This document shows, piece after piece, positions 19,248-27,693 of a stretch of DNA of 64,000 nt. Under the pieces are notes generated by a model, which made no database searches, was not told the origin of the DNA, and worked only from the letters and a program-made list of their open reading frames with translations. The position numbers and the translations under genes are program-made. Source of the stretch: Croceibacterium ferulae (GTDB lineage Bacteria > Pseudomonadota > Alphaproteobacteria > Sphingomonadales > Sphingomonadaceae); NCBI RefSeq assembly GCF_003660445.1, contig NZ_QZVQ01000007.1, positions 186,001-250,000 on the forward strand, given 5' to 3'. The number at the start of each line of letters is the position of its first letter. Position 1 is the stretch's first letter.

Positions 19248-19996
19248 CGCGCCAGGAAATCCACGATCGCCTGACCCAGCGCACCAAAGGTCACGCTGCT
19301 CATATGCGTTCCCGGCACCTCGCTTTGGCTCCCGTCAGGCAAGGCCGCGACCAGCTCCTCGGGCGAACCGTTGTCGCGATCCTCAGTCCCGCACAGCACC
19401 AGCGTCGGCATGGCGACTGCCGCCAGCTCCGCCGGCTCGATATCGCCCACGCTGGTCAGCAGCAGGCGCGCCGCCGCACGGTTGACGCCCATCGTGCGCA
19501 TGAACTGCACCGCCAGCCAGGCGGGGTCGCCCCGCACCACATCGTCGAACCGGTCGATCGCATCGATGAAGAAGGCCGCCCGCCGGTCCCACCCGGTCAG
19601 GCCGGTCAGCCCCATGCCCGACAGCACCAGCCGCCGCGGCCGCAAACCGCCGATCACCGCGCCGGCACTGGTCCGCGCACCCAGCGAGAAGCCGACAAGG
19701 TCGAAATCCTCCAGCTCCAGCGCCTGGACCAGCATACCCACGTCGCGCAGCAGCACGCCCGCAGGGTAAGCGGCGGGATCGGTCGGAGCCTCGCTGTCGC
19801 CATGCGCGCGCAGGTCGGGCATGATCGCCTCGAAACCCGCATCGGCCAGCTTCTGCGCGTGGCCGAACTTGATCCAGTTGGTCGCCGCGTTGGAGAACAG
19901 GCCGTGCAGCAGCAGCACCGGGCGCCCCTCTCCCAGCCGATGCACCGCCAGCCTTGTGCCGGCATGGCCTGCCACCATCTGCGTAACCACGCTCAC
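19244..19996 (-). CDS. Alpha/beta-fold hydrolase
   Basis: The 250-residue protein has the alpha/beta hydrolase pattern: oxyanion LLLHGLFSNAATNW near residue 30, nucleophile Ser104 in GFSLGARTS, acid in CGTEDRDNGSPE, and His in PGTHMSSV near the C-terminus. The preceding frame has no conserved sequence, so the start is taken as GTG at 19996 with GGGAG upstream; a downstream ATG at 19978 is an alternative. It is coupled to the RsmB-like gene (4-base overlap). Substrate is unknown. Confidence 0.85.
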   Translation of the reverse strand: MSVVTQMVAGHAGTRLAVHRLGEGRPVLLLHGLFSNAATNWIKFGHAQKLADAGFEAIMPDLRAHGDSEAPTDPAAYPAGVLLRDVGMLVQALELEDFDLVGFSLGARTSAGAVIGGLRPRRLVLSGMGLTGLTGWDRRAAFFIDAIDRFDDVVRGDPAWLAVQFMRTMGVNRAAARLLLTSVGDIEPAELAAVAMPTLVLCGTEDRDNGSPEELVAALPDGSQSEVPGTHMSSVTFGALGQAIVDFLAR

Positions 19997-20135
19997 GACG
20001 TTCGATCTCCCAGCTTGCTGCCGCGCACCACGCTGCGCTGCGGCGGCGTCGCCCCCGCATGGCGCTTCGCGTCGGCCATGACAAGCCGTGCGGCCCGCCT
20101 TCGGCATCATGCCGGGAACGATGGCCGGATCAGTG

Positions 20136-20165
20136 CTGGTGCATGCAGGGCTGGTGCATGCAGGG
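20136..20165. repeat. Tandem duplication of a 15-base unit
   Basis: CTGGTGCATGCAGGG occurs twice in direct succession, followed by the partial copy CTGTGC. It lies in the 191-base gap between the hydrolase start and the GFA-family gene stop. It probably arose by slippage; no function is evident. Confidence 0.8.
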
Positions 20166-20187
20166 CTGTGCCGCCCCCGCGCGGCCG

Positions 20188-20631
20188 TTAGCCCGCGGGC
20201 TCGACGCCCGCTTCGTGCCAGCGGCGCACGAAATCGACATTCTCGTCGCTGCGCTGTCCCGGCAGGTGCGTGATGTCGGCCCAGTCCGGCAGCATGGTTT
20301 CCACGGCGAAGTTCTTCCCCGGCCGGAACCGTGCCGGCTCGTCAAAGCTGCCGATCGTCAGATCGATCCTGGACATGTCTTCCAGATAGGCGAACCCCAG
20401 CGGCGTGCCGCAATGGCTGCAGAACGGTCGGTGCGCGATGGCAGAGGACTGGTGCCAGTCCGGCTTGCCATCCCAGCGTATGCTGTCCATCTCCACGCCG
20501 ACCAGCGCCGCCCAGGCGCCGCCGGTTGCCTTGCGGCACATTCCGCAGTGACAGGCATAAGCGTCACCTGGTTCGACATCGGCAGTGAAGCGCACTCGCC
20601 CGCACTGGCATCCGCCGCTCATCCGTTCCAT
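20188..20631 (-). CDS. GFA (glutathione-dependent formaldehyde-activating)/CENP-V family zinc protein
   Basis: This 147-residue protein shows the GFA zinc-binding layout: Cys8 and Cys10 (GGCQCGRVRF), Cys27/29/32 (ACHCGMCRKATGG), and Cys71/74 (FCSHCGTPLGF). Family members were named after a glutathione-hydroxymethyl adduct enzyme, but most homologues have no proven activity. GGAGG lies 7 bases before the ATG at 20631, which settles the start over an upstream ATG. No clear operon partner. Confidence 0.88.
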   Translation of the reverse strand: MERMSGGCQCGRVRFTADVEPGDAYACHCGMCRKATGGAWAALVGVEMDSIRWDGKPDWHQSSAIAHRPFCSHCGTPLGFAYLEDMSRIDLTIGSFDEPARFRPGKNFAVETMLPDWADITHLPGQRSDENVDFVRRWHEAGVEPAG

Positions 20632-20753
20632 TTCGAGACCTCCAACGTCGAGCATACAGGATCGGCGAAGGGGGATGTAGTTCCCAGAGGTGCGCGCCGG
20701 GCCTGTGTTTGTCCCATTTTGGGAAGGCAGCCTTCATTGCTAACAACCGACGG

Positions 20754-21296
20754 TCAGCGGGAGCGGCAAACCGTTCCCGAGAACAGCGCCGCCACCCGTG
20801 CCTGCGGTCCGCTGCCTGCCAGCACGCCGTGGATCGCCCCGCTTGGCGTGCCGTACCGGAATTCGCCGGGCAACGCCGGGTCCGGGGACGTGTAGATGGG
20901 GGTCAGCTCTTCAAGCTGGGCCCGGGTGATGCCCGGCGCGATGCTTCCCTCTGTCGCAGCTGTCGCTCCGGCCCGAATGGTCCAGCCGGCAAGCTGCTCC
21001 TGCTGGAAGCCAAGCTGGAGCGGACCGTAGCTGGTGAACGCCATCGGCCCGGCATCACACTTGCTGCCCGCAGACCGGCGCGCGGCTTCGGCGCCATACA
21101 CCGCCGCCGCGGCTTGCTCGACCTCGGCGCGGGCGGTGCCGAATGGAAACCGGGCGCGGCTGCCGTCGCTGCCGGCAAACACCACGCCCTGCGCATCCAG
21201 CATCAGATCATAGGTCGGGGCAGGTGGCGGCTCTTCCCCGCAGGCACCCAGCAGGAGCGCCACCGCACAGGGAGCGGCGCCCCGATGCACACGCAT
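20754..21296 (-). CDS. Putative lipoprotein of unknown function
   Basis: The 180-residue product has a short signal sequence ending in the lipobox LLGAC (Cys19), followed by a Pro-rich linker, so it should be a membrane-anchored lipoprotein. The mature domain contains PFGTARAEVEQAAAAVYG and a repeated pattern of short beta-like stretches (FTSYGPLQLGFQQEQLAGW). I do not recognise the family. It starts 8 bases after the asd stop and may be expressed from the asd transcript. The start MRVHRGAAPC was chosen because it gives the lipobox at the right distance. Confidence 0.65.
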   Translation of the reverse strand: MRVHRGAAPCAVALLLGACGEEPPPAPTYDLMLDAQGVVFAGSDGSRARFPFGTARAEVEQAAAAVYGAEAARRSAGSKCDAGPMAFTSYGPLQLGFQQEQLAGWTIRAGATAATEGSIAPGITRAQLEELTPIYTSPDPALPGEFRYGTPSGAIHGVLAGSGPQARVAALFSGTVCRSR

Positions 21297-21304
21297 CCGG
21301 GTGA

Positions 21305-22330
21305 TCAGCCCTTCTTCAGGTGCCGCCGGCCCAGCAGCTCCGCGATCTGCACCGCGTTCAGCGCCGCCCCCTTGCGCAGATTGTCGCTGACGCACCACAG
21401 GCTCAGCCCGTTCTCCACCGTCGGATCCTCGCGCACGCGGCTGACATAGGTCGCGCCGTCGCCGGCTGCCTCCACCGGGGTGACATATCCGCCATCTTCC
21501 CGCTTATCGACCAGCATGATGCCCGGCGCCTCGCGCAGGATGTCCTGCGCCTGTTCGGCAGTGATCTCGCGCTCGAACTCGATATTGATCGATTCCGAAT
21601 GGCCAACGAACACCGGCACGCGCACGCAGGTGGCGTTGACCTTGATGGCGGAGCCCATGATCTTCTTGGTCTCGACCACCATCTTCCATTCTTCCTTGGT
21701 CGAACCGTCGTCCAGGAAGCTGTCGATATGCGGGATCACGTTGAAGGCGATCTGCTTGGTGAACTTGGCCGGTGCCACCGGGTCGCCGACGAAGATGGCG
21801 CGGCTCTGTTCGAACAGCTCGTCCATGCCCGCCTTGCCCGCACCGCTGACCGACTGGTAGGTGCTGACCACCACCCGCTTGATCCCGGCCGCATCGTGCA
21901 GCGGCTTCAGCGCCACCACCATCTGCGCGGTGGAACAGTTGGGATTGGCGATGATGTTGCGCGCGGTGTAGCCGTCGATCGCATCCGGGTTCACCTCCGG
22001 CACGATCAGCGGCACGTCCGGATCCATCCGGTACAGGCTGGAATTGTCGATCACCACGCACCCGGCGGCCGCGGCCTTGGGCGCATATTCCTTCGTCGGG
22101 CCGCTGCCGGCCGCGAACAGGGCGATGTCCCATCCGGTGAAGTCGAAATGCTCCAGGCTCTTGCACTTCACCTTGCGGCCGGAATCGCCGACCTCGATCT
22201 CCAGGCCGATCGAGCGGGAGGAGGCGACCGCGGCCACCTCGTCCATCGGGAACTCGCGCTCGGCCAGGATCGCGAGCATCTCGCGCCCCACATTGCCCGT
22301 CGCACCCACGACCGCCACCCGGTAACCCAT
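21305..22330 (-). CDS. asd: Aspartate-semialdehyde dehydrogenase
   Basis: Asd (341 residues) reduces aspartyl phosphate to the semialdehyde, the branch point to lysine, threonine, methionine and diaminopimelate. Visible are the NADP-binding VAVVGATGNVGREML, the active-site Cys in IIANPNCSTAQMV near residue 131, and the substrate-binding block VFVGHSESINIEFEREI. The ATG at 22330 follows GAGGAG at a 6-base spacing; an in-frame GTG one codon upstream is ignored. Length is normal. Confidence 0.97.
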   Translation of the reverse strand: MGYRVAVVGATGNVGREMLAILAEREFPMDEVAAVASSRSIGLEIEVGDSGRKVKCKSLEHFDFTGWDIALFAAGSGPTKEYAPKAAAAGCVVIDNSSLYRMDPDVPLIVPEVNPDAIDGYTARNIIANPNCSTAQMVVALKPLHDAAGIKRVVVSTYQSVSGAGKAGMDELFEQSRAIFVGDPVAPAKFTKQIAFNVIPHIDSFLDDGSTKEEWKMVVETKKIMGSAIKVNATCVRVPVFVGHSESINIEFEREITAEQAQDILREAPGIMLVDKREDGGYVTPVEAAGDGATYVSRVREDPTVENGLSLWCVSDNLRKGAALNAVQIAELLGRRHLKKG

Positions 22331-22371
22331 CACCTACTCCTCAGTTCGACAGGCGCGCGCGATAGCCGACT

Positions 22372-22409
22372 GGGGGCGGCGCGCAAACAAATTGCCTGCG
22401 TCCGCCCCC
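22372..22409 (-). terminator. GC-rich hairpin between peptidase and asd genes
   Basis: On the minus strand GGGGGCGG pairs with CCGCCCCC and the interior can extend the pairing (CGC with GCG, GCAA with TTGC). It sits just downstream of the peptidase stop and upstream of asd. No T tract follows, so it may act as a weak terminator or as a 3' stabiliser. Confidence 0.4.
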
Positions 22410-22417
22410 AAGCAGCG

Positions 22418-24676
22418 CTATTCTGCCGCAGTGCCCGTCTCCGGCCCGGCGCCATTGCGATCCAGGAAATCGAAGATCGAATTCCACAGGTGCACGCTGA
22501 CCTTGGGCCCGCCCACACGGTGCGTGTAGCCGGGATACAGCATCATCTCGAACGGCACCGCCTCGCCCTGCATGCGGGCGATCAGCTCGGACGCGTTCTC
22601 GAACACCACATTGTCGTCCGCCATGCCGTGGATCAGCAGCATGGGATCGCTGATGCCCAGCGCTCCCTCGATCGCGGCGGACCGCTCGTAAGCGGCGGCA
22701 TCGGTGGTCGGCAGGCCCATGAAGCGTTCGGTGTAATGCGTGTCGTACAGCTCCCACCGGGTCACCGGCGCACCGGAGATACCGGCCGCATACAGGCCCG
22801 GATCGGCCGCCAGCTGCTTCAGCGTCATGTAGCCGCCATAGGACCAGCCATAGATGCTGATCTTGTCGGGGTTCACGAAGTCCAGCGTCTTCAGATACTC
22901 GGCCCCGGCCTTCTGGTCGGCCACCTCCACCGTGCCCATCGCGCGGTAGATCGGCTTCTCGAACGCCACGCCCCGGTTGGCGCTGCCGCGATTGTCGAGC
23001 TCGAAATAGATATAGCCACGATCCACGATCGCCTGCGCCAGCGCACCCTTCCAGCCGCGCGTCACGCCTTGCGGGCCGGGGCCGCCATAATGCTGGAAGA
23101 ACACGGGGTAGGTCTTGCCGGGCTCCAGCTCCGGCGTGATCATCATCCAGTGCAGCGGCGTGCCGTCCTCGGCGGGCACCGTGCCATAGGTCGTCGGCCG
23201 GTGGCTCGCCAGGAACGGGGCGTAGGGATGACCGGCATCCAACCGGTTCTCCTCGATCCAGGCCAGCCGCTCGCCGCTGGTGTCCGCCAGATAGGTCTGC
23301 GCCGGCTGCGTGTCGCTGGACCGGCTGACCAGCAGGCTGCGCGCGGCGCCGTCCATCTGCACCGTATTGGCGAACGCCTTGTCGGTCAGCAGCGTCTGCG
23401 CGGACGGATTCGCCAGGTCGAGCACATAGGCCTGCTGCGCCAGCACATCATCCTTGGTGCCGGTAAAATAGACCTTGCCCGCATCCTCGTCCACGCCGAC
23501 CAGCCGCGTGACCACCCACTCGCCATCGGTCAGCTGCGTCCACTCGCCCCCGGCGAAACGGTACAGATGGCCGAAGCCGTCCCGTTCCGACCACCAGATC
23601 AGGCTGCCATCCTTCATGAAGCGGTAATTGTTGGTCAGGTTGATCCAGTGCCCCTCGGCCGCCCGCTCGGTGAACAGCACTTCGCTGGCGCCAGTCGCGG
23701 GATCGACCTTCAGCATGTCGATCCTGGTCTGCAGCCGGTCCTGCCGCTGCACGTACAGCGCGCTGCCATCCGGGGCCCAGTCCACCCGGGCGACATAGAT
23801 GTCCTTGTCCGCACCCAGGTCGACCTCGACCTGGCTGCTGCCATCGGGGTTCATCACGAACAGGCGCACATCGGCGTTGGGCGTGCCAGCGGCGGGGTAG
23901 CGCTGGTCATAGACGCGCGTGCCGGTCGCGCCGATCGCCGCGCGCGTGACCACGCCCACCGGGCTCTCGTCCACCCGCGCCACGGCGATGCGGCGGTCGT
24001 CGGGCGACCACCAGAAGCCGGTGTGCCGGTCCATCTCCTCCTGCGCCACGAACTCCGCCTCGCCCCAGGTGACCAGCTCGCTGACCTCCTGCGGGGTGAC
24101 GGGCTTCGGCTGCTCGCCGAGCTTGCCCGTCCACAGCTGCCGGTCGCGCACGAAGGAGATCCACGCACCCGTTTCGCTCAGCGTGGGGTTGAGCTCGGAT
24201 TCTTCCGTATCGGTCAGCCGCTGCACCGTGCCGTCCAGCTTCGCCAGATAGAGGTCGCCCTCCAGCGGCACCAGCAGCGCCTGCCCGTCCGCGGCCCACT
24301 GGTAATCGACGATGCCCTTCAGGCTGCCGATCCGCAGCCGCTCCCGCTGCATCTTCTCCGCTTCGGACAAGGCGCGCCCGCTGCCCAGCGCCTCGCTGTC
24401 GACCAGCATGCGCCACTCCGCACTCTCGCGGTCATAGCCCCACAGGTCGTAGCGCTCCCGATCGTCCTCGCGATTGCGCAGCAGCGTCAGGAACCGGCCA
24501 TCGGGCGACATCTGCGGCGCGCGTGGCGCCGGGCCGTTCAGGCTGGGGCTGCCGAACACCCGCTCCAGCGTCAGCTCCGCCTGCTGCTGCGCCCCGTCAG
24601 TCATGCGCGCCTCCTGCGCCAGCACGGGCGCGGCGGCAGTGGAGGCAAGCAGCAGGGCGGCGATCAGGGTACGCAT
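22418..24676 (-). CDS. Secreted DPP IV-family prolyl peptidase (S9B)
   Basis: This 752-residue serine peptidase has a signal peptide (MRTLIAALLLASTAAAPVLAQ) and should be periplasmic or exported. The N-terminal beta-propeller region contains the double-Glu helix EFVAQEEMDRHTGFWWSPD, which anchors the free N-terminus of substrates in dipeptidyl peptidase IV. The C-terminal hydrolase domain carries Ser612 in YGWSYGGY, Asp near 687 in HGMADDNV and His near 719 in GYTHRVGG. It should remove X-Pro dipeptides from peptides. It is the last gene before asd; a 143-base gap with the rplS terminator lies upstream. Confidence 0.93.
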   Translation of the reverse strand: MRTLIAALLLASTAAAPVLAQEARMTDGAQQQAELTLERVFGSPSLNGPAPRAPQMSPDGRFLTLLRNREDDRERYDLWGYDRESAEWRMLVDSEALGSGRALSEAEKMQRERLRIGSLKGIVDYQWAADGQALLVPLEGDLYLAKLDGTVQRLTDTEESELNPTLSETGAWISFVRDRQLWTGKLGEQPKPVTPQEVSELVTWGEAEFVAQEEMDRHTGFWWSPDDRRIAVARVDESPVGVVTRAAIGATGTRVYDQRYPAAGTPNADVRLFVMNPDGSSQVEVDLGADKDIYVARVDWAPDGSALYVQRQDRLQTRIDMLKVDPATGASEVLFTERAAEGHWINLTNNYRFMKDGSLIWWSERDGFGHLYRFAGGEWTQLTDGEWVVTRLVGVDEDAGKVYFTGTKDDVLAQQAYVLDLANPSAQTLLTDKAFANTVQMDGAARSLLVSRSSDTQPAQTYLADTSGERLAWIEENRLDAGHPYAPFLASHRPTTYGTVPAEDGTPLHWMMITPELEPGKTYPVFFQHYGGPGPQGVTRGWKGALAQAIVDRGYIYFELDNRGSANRGVAFEKPIYRAMGTVEVADQKAGAEYLKTLDFVNPDKISIYGWSYGGYMTLKQLAADPGLYAAGISGAPVTRWELYDTHYTERFMGLPTTDAAAYERSAAIEGALGISDPMLLIHGMADDNVVFENASELIARMQGEAVPFEMMLYPGYTHRVGGPKVSVHLWNSIFDFLDRNGAGPETGTAAE

Positions 24677-24750
24677 ATGGGGGCATTCTCTCGTTCCGGT
24701 TTCACGCAGGCGGCATGGTTACGCATGAAAGCGGTGTGGGGAAAGGGGGC

Positions 24751-24789
24751 CAAGAAAAAGGGCCCGGCCACCTCTCGGCAACCGGACCC
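24751..24789 (-). terminator. Intrinsic terminator downstream of rplS
   Basis: On the minus strand GGGTCCGG pairs with CCGGGCCC (8 pairs, one G-U) around a 14-base loop and is followed at once by TTTTTCTT. This ends the rpsP-rimM-trmD-rplS transcript. Confidence 0.85.
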
Positions 24790-24819
24790 CCTTCAAAACC
24801 CTTGCAGGGCAGATCAGCC

Positions 24820-25185
24820 TTACGGGTTGACCTTGCGCTCCGCGATACGGGCGCGCTTGCCGGTGCGGCCGCGCAGGTAATACAGCTTGGCGCGACGCAC
24901 CACGCCGCGGCGGACCACGGTGATGCTGTCGATGTTGGGCGAATAGAGCGGGAACACACGCTCCACACCTTCGCCGAAGCTGATCTTGCGGACGGTGAAG
25001 TTGCTGCCCATCGCGCGGTTCGAACGCGCGATGCACACGCCTTCGTAGTTCTGCACGCGGGTGCGCTCACCTTCCACGACGCGCACGCCTACGCGCAGCG
25101 TGTCACCGGGGCGAAATTCGGGGATGTCCTTGCCTTCGCTCAGCTGGGCAATGGCTTCGGCTTCCAGTTCCTGGATCAGACCCAT
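24820..25185 (-). CDS. rplS: 50S ribosomal protein L19
   Basis: L19 (121 residues) lies at the 30S-50S interface. The family blocks [40 protein letters not shown] and [19 protein letters not shown] are all present. It follows trmD with a 15-base gap and ends in a clear intrinsic terminator, as is usual for the last gene of this operon. Confidence 0.98.
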   Translation of the reverse strand: MGLIQELEAEAIAQLSEGKDIPEFRPGDTLRVGVRVVEGERTRVQNYEGVCIARSNRAMGSNFTVRKISFGEGVERVFPLYSPNIDSITVVRRGVVRRAKLYYLRGRTGKRARIAERKVNP

Positions 25186-25200
25186 GGTCCGTAGTCCTCA

Positions 25201-25929
25201 TCAATCGTGCCGCGCGCCAGAGGCAGGCTGGCCCCGAACACCACCATGGCGTTCCCAAAGGTCCGGCCTGCGTAACCGTGTGTCTTCCTCGCTGCGCAGC
25301 TTGCGCCACGCCGCGATCTTCGCATGATCCCCCGATCGCAGCACTTCGGGGATCGTGCGCCCTTCCCATTCGACTGGTCGGGTATAATGCGGGTATTCGA
25401 GCAATCCCTCCTCGAAGGATTCCTCCGCCCCGCTGGAAGCCGCGCCCATTACGCCGGGCAACAGGCGAATGCAAGCATCCAGAATGGCGATCGCCGCCGT
25501 CTCCCCGCCTGACAGCACGATGTCCGACAGGCTGACCTGTTCCACCTGCCGCCCTTCGAAGATCCGCTCGTCGAACCCCTCGAACCGGCCGCACAGGACC
25601 GTGACGCCGGGTCCGCTGGCCAGCTCGCGGATGCGCGCCTGCGTGATCGGGCGGCCGCGCGGGGTCATCGCCAGCACCGGACAGTCGGGTCGCCGGCCGC
25701 GCACATCGTCGATCGCAGCTGCCAGGATGTCCGCCTTCAGCACCATGCCCGCACCGCCGCCCGCCGGCGTGTCGTCCACGGTGCGGTGCCTGTCCGTCGC
25801 GAAGTCGCGCAGCTGCACCGGCTCGCACGACCAGGTCCCCTCCGCCAGCGCCCGGCCCGCCAGCGACTGGCCGAGCGGGCCGGGGAACATGTCGGGATAC
25901 AGGGTGATGATGGTGGCAGCGAAGGTCAT
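25201..25929 (-). CDS. trmD: tRNA (guanine-N1)-methyltransferase
   Basis: TrmD (242 residues) makes m1G37 in tRNAs and so prevents +1 frameshifts. The N-terminal SPOUT trefoil-knot domain shows [20 protein letters not shown], the SAM-binding [12 protein letters not shown] and [13 protein letters not shown], and the C-terminal domain ends with the conserved [18 protein letters not shown]. Normally it follows rimM directly; here three extra genes (membrane protein, vapC, vapB) intervene. Confidence 0.98.
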   Translation of the reverse strand: MTFAATIITLYPDMFPGPLGQSLAGRALAEGTWSCEPVQLRDFATDRHRTVDDTPAGGGAGMVLKADILAAAIDDVRGRRPDCPVLAMTPRGRPITQARIRELASGPGVTVLCGRFEGFDERIFEGRQVEQVSLSDIVLSGGETAAIAILDACIRLLPGVMGAASSGAEESFEEGLLEYPHYTRPVEWEGRTIPEVLRSGDHAKIAAWRKLRSEEDTRLRRPDLWERHGGVRGQPASGARHD

Positions 25930-26019
25930 GCGCGCCGCCCTAGCCCATCAGGCCCGTTTCACGAAGACCACACCCGCAGGCGGCCGGCAGGAACGCGAGC
26001 GCACCCTGCCAGACGTCGC

Positions 26020-26397
26020 TCAGTTGGAGGTCGTCAGCGCGGCCGGCTCTTCGGACTGGTCCGCCACCGCCGGGCGCGTGCCTTCGCCCGCCAACCTTGT
26101 GGAAACCCACCAGGCGGCCGGCAGGCAGAACACCGCCGCGAGGATGACCGTAGTGAGGATCAGCGCCAGCAGCCCAAGCGCGAAGTCACCGCCGCCATCC
26201 TCCAGCAACGAACCGGCGTCAGTGAGGAAACCACCAAAAGCGATCGACATCGGCAGACCGCTCGCAATGCATGCGGCGACGACGGCCCGTTTGCGGAGGG
26301 ACCAGCCCGGCGCGACCAGGTGCAGACCCAGGCCCAGACCCGCGGACAACGCCATCACCACCAGCGCGACGATTACCAGGATCAGTACCACATCCAT
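26020..26397 (-). CDS. Small membrane protein of unknown function
   Basis: The 125-residue product has an N-terminal hydrophobic segment (DVVLILVIVALVVMALSAGL), a second near residues 41-57 and a long one near 75-96 (ALGLLALILTTVILAAVFCL), so it is an inner-membrane protein with three or four helices. No family is recognised. MDVVLILVIV at 26397 is the likely start; the open frame extends upstream to 26463. It lies between vapC and trmD within an operon otherwise conserved in bacteria and may have arrived with the toxin-antitoxin pair. Confidence 0.65.
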   Translation of the reverse strand: MDVVLILVIVALVVMALSAGLGLGLHLVAPGWSLRKRAVVAACIASGLPMSIAFGGFLTDAGSLLEDGGGDFALGLLALILTTVILAAVFCLPAAWWVSTRLAGEGTRPAVADQSEEPAALTTSN

Positions 26398-26506
26398 CAC
26401 GGCTTCCACTCCCAGCAGCTTGCCGGCGCAGCCTACACGAGGTGTGCTGCCCCGGCAATACACTCAGGCTGTCTGGCGGAACCGGTCGAGGCGGTAGGCG
26501 CGAAGG

Positions 26507-26884
26507 TCAGAGGGTCCAGTTCTCGACCGTCAGGCCGGGCACATCGGCGAAGTCGGCTTCGTTGGCGGTGATGACGATCGCCCCCATACTCAAGGCATGC
26601 GCAGCCAGCAGCCGGTCAAAACGTGCCCGCCGGAACGGCAGCTGCGCATAGGTTCGCGCGGCAGCCTCGTCGAACGCCACGAGCGGGATAGCATTGGTGA
26701 ACGCGTCCAGCACTTCCGGCGATGGCGGTTTGCCGACAAAGGTGCCGTAAGCGACCTCGGCGTAGCTGATGGTGGACAAGGCAATCGTCCCCGCGTTGCA
26801 TTCCGCGATACGTTGCACCAGCCGGTCATGATCGCCAGCCATGGCATAGACGACGCAATTGGCGTCGATCAGGTACCGGATCAC
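26507..26884 (-). CDS. vapC: VapC-type PIN-domain toxin ribonuclease
   Basis: This 125-residue protein has the PIN-domain acidic set: Asp7 in YLIDANCVVY, Glu43 in STISYAEVAYG, Asp90 in RARFDRLLAAHAL and Asp111 in TANEADFADVPGL. PIN toxins cleave RNA, often tRNA or rRNA. The GTG at 26884 overlaps the vapB stop (GTGA), the usual coupling; the longer frame upstream overlaps vapB and is not used. All acidic residues appear intact, so it is probably active. Confidence 0.92.
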   Translation of the reverse strand: MIRYLIDANCVVYAMAGDHDRLVQRIAECNAGTIALSTISYAEVAYGTFVGKPPSPEVLDAFTNAIPLVAFDEAAARTYAQLPFRRARFDRLLAAHALSMGAIVITANEADFADVPGLTVENWTL

Positions 26885-27138
26885 TGTGCACTCTTGTCCA
26901 AGGTAATGGGCCGCAGATCGAAATCCTCGCGCGGTGCAAGCCGCGCACCGGGCGCCTTGCCGGCAAACCCGCTCACGTCGATCTTGCGGCTGGGGGCCGA
27001 CTTGCATCGCAGATGCAATTCTTCGTCAACCCACTGAGCCACCCATTCCTGACCAGGCTGCACACCCAGTCCGGCCGGCACTCGGATGGCCACGGAATTG
27101 CCCGACTTGAAACTTCTCGCGGTGTACTGCTCACCCAT
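26881..27138 (-). CDS. vapB: VapB-type antitoxin (AbrB/MazE-like swapped-hairpin DNA-binding fold)
   Basis: The 85-residue antitoxin starts MGEQYTARSFKSGNSVAIRV, the AbrB/SpoVT-like DNA-binding pattern (K-x-G-N-S-x-A-I-R-V-P). The C-terminal part (DFDLRPITLDK) should bind and block VapC. GGAGG precedes the ATG, and a palindromic sequence overlapping this leader is a likely autoregulatory operator. Confidence 0.9.
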   Translation of the reverse strand: MGEQYTARSFKSGNSVAIRVPAGLGVQPGQEWVAQWVDEELHLRCKSAPSRKIDVSGFAGKAPGARLAPREDFDLRPITLDKSAQ

Positions 27139-27148
27139 GCCGACCTCC

Positions 27149-27170
27149 TGTATATACAGATGTATATACT
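27149..27170 (-). promoter_or_regulatory. Putative VapB operator (repeated TGTATATAC element)
   Basis: TGTATATACA (a perfect palindrome, 27149-27158) and TGTATATACT (27161-27170) are separated by GA. The AT-rich repeat is conspicuous in this GC-rich region, lies 11 bases upstream of the vapB start and touches the stop codon of rimM. TA modules are usually repressed by antitoxin binding to such repeats; binding here is inferred. Confidence 0.7.
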
Positions 27171-27654
27171 AGTCGGCGAACAACCGGTCAATCACCACCC
27201 GCTCGGCGTTCCACTCGGGCACCGCTTCCGGGCGCATCGGCACCATGAAGCGCTTGCCGTCAGGCCGCTCCACCTCGATGATGTCGCCGGCGCCGTAATT
27301 CTCCACCGCAACCACCGTGCCCAGCGGCTCGCCATCTTCGGCGACCACCGCCAGGCCGAGCAGGTCGGCATGGTAATACTCGCCCTCCGCCAGCGGCGGC
27401 AGGTGCTCGCGGGGTACGCTCAGCAGCGTGCCGCGCAGCGCCTCGGCCGCATTGCGATCGGCCACTTCGGCAAAGCGGGCGACGGCGCCGCCCTTGCCGT
27501 CATCGCGCAGCGCGGTGACGGTCAGCGCGCCGCCATTGAAGGTCTTGTGCGCCTTCAGCGTAGGAAATCCCTCGCCGAACAGCTTCAGCCGCACGTCCCC
27601 GGTCACGCCATGCGCGCCGGTGATCACGGCCAGGACGATGGGCTTCTCGCTCAT
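27169..27654 (-). CDS. rimM: 16S rRNA maturation factor RimM
   Basis: RimM (161 residues) aids 30S head assembly and binds S19. The N-terminal beta-barrel domain begins VLAVITGAHGVTGDVRLKLF, and the PRC-barrel domain covers about residues 90-160 with EYYHADLLGLAV and GAGDIIEVERPDGKRFMVPM. The Shine-Dalgarno (GGAGGGG, 8 bases before the ATG) is inside the 3' arm of a terminator-like hairpin, so its expression is probably reduced relative to rpsP. Confidence 0.96.
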   Translation of the reverse strand: MSEKPIVLAVITGAHGVTGDVRLKLFGEGFPTLKAHKTFNGGALTVTALRDDGKGGAVARFAEVADRNAAEALRGTLLSVPREHLPPLAEGEYYHADLLGLAVVAEDGEPLGTVVAVENYGAGDIIEVERPDGKRFMVPMRPEAVPEWNAERVVIDRLFAD

Positions 27655-27684
27655 GGAAAAAGCCCCTCCCGCTGCCGGGAGGGG
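27655..27684 (-). terminator. Terminator/attenuator hairpin between rpsP and rimM containing the rimM ribosome-binding site
   Basis: On the minus strand CCCCTCCCG pairs perfectly with CGGGAGGGG (9 pairs, 4-base loop) and is followed by CTTTTTCC and then the rimM ATG. It has all features of an intrinsic terminator. Its 3' arm also contains the GGAGG of rimM, so the folded hairpin would block both elongation and initiation. Confidence 0.8.
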
Positions 27685-27693
27685 CGATTACCT

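Noticed and set aside
17719-19287. 522-codon frame overlapping the RsmB-like gene on the same strand
   Set aside because: It is a Gly/Arg-rich frame-shifted reading of the methyltransferase gene; the methyltransferase motifs are in the other frame.
21320-24880. 1186-codon open frame on the plus strand opposite asd and the peptidase gene
   Set aside because: Low-complexity His/Arg/Leu composition and no motif; the minus-strand asd and DPP IV-family genes explain the region.
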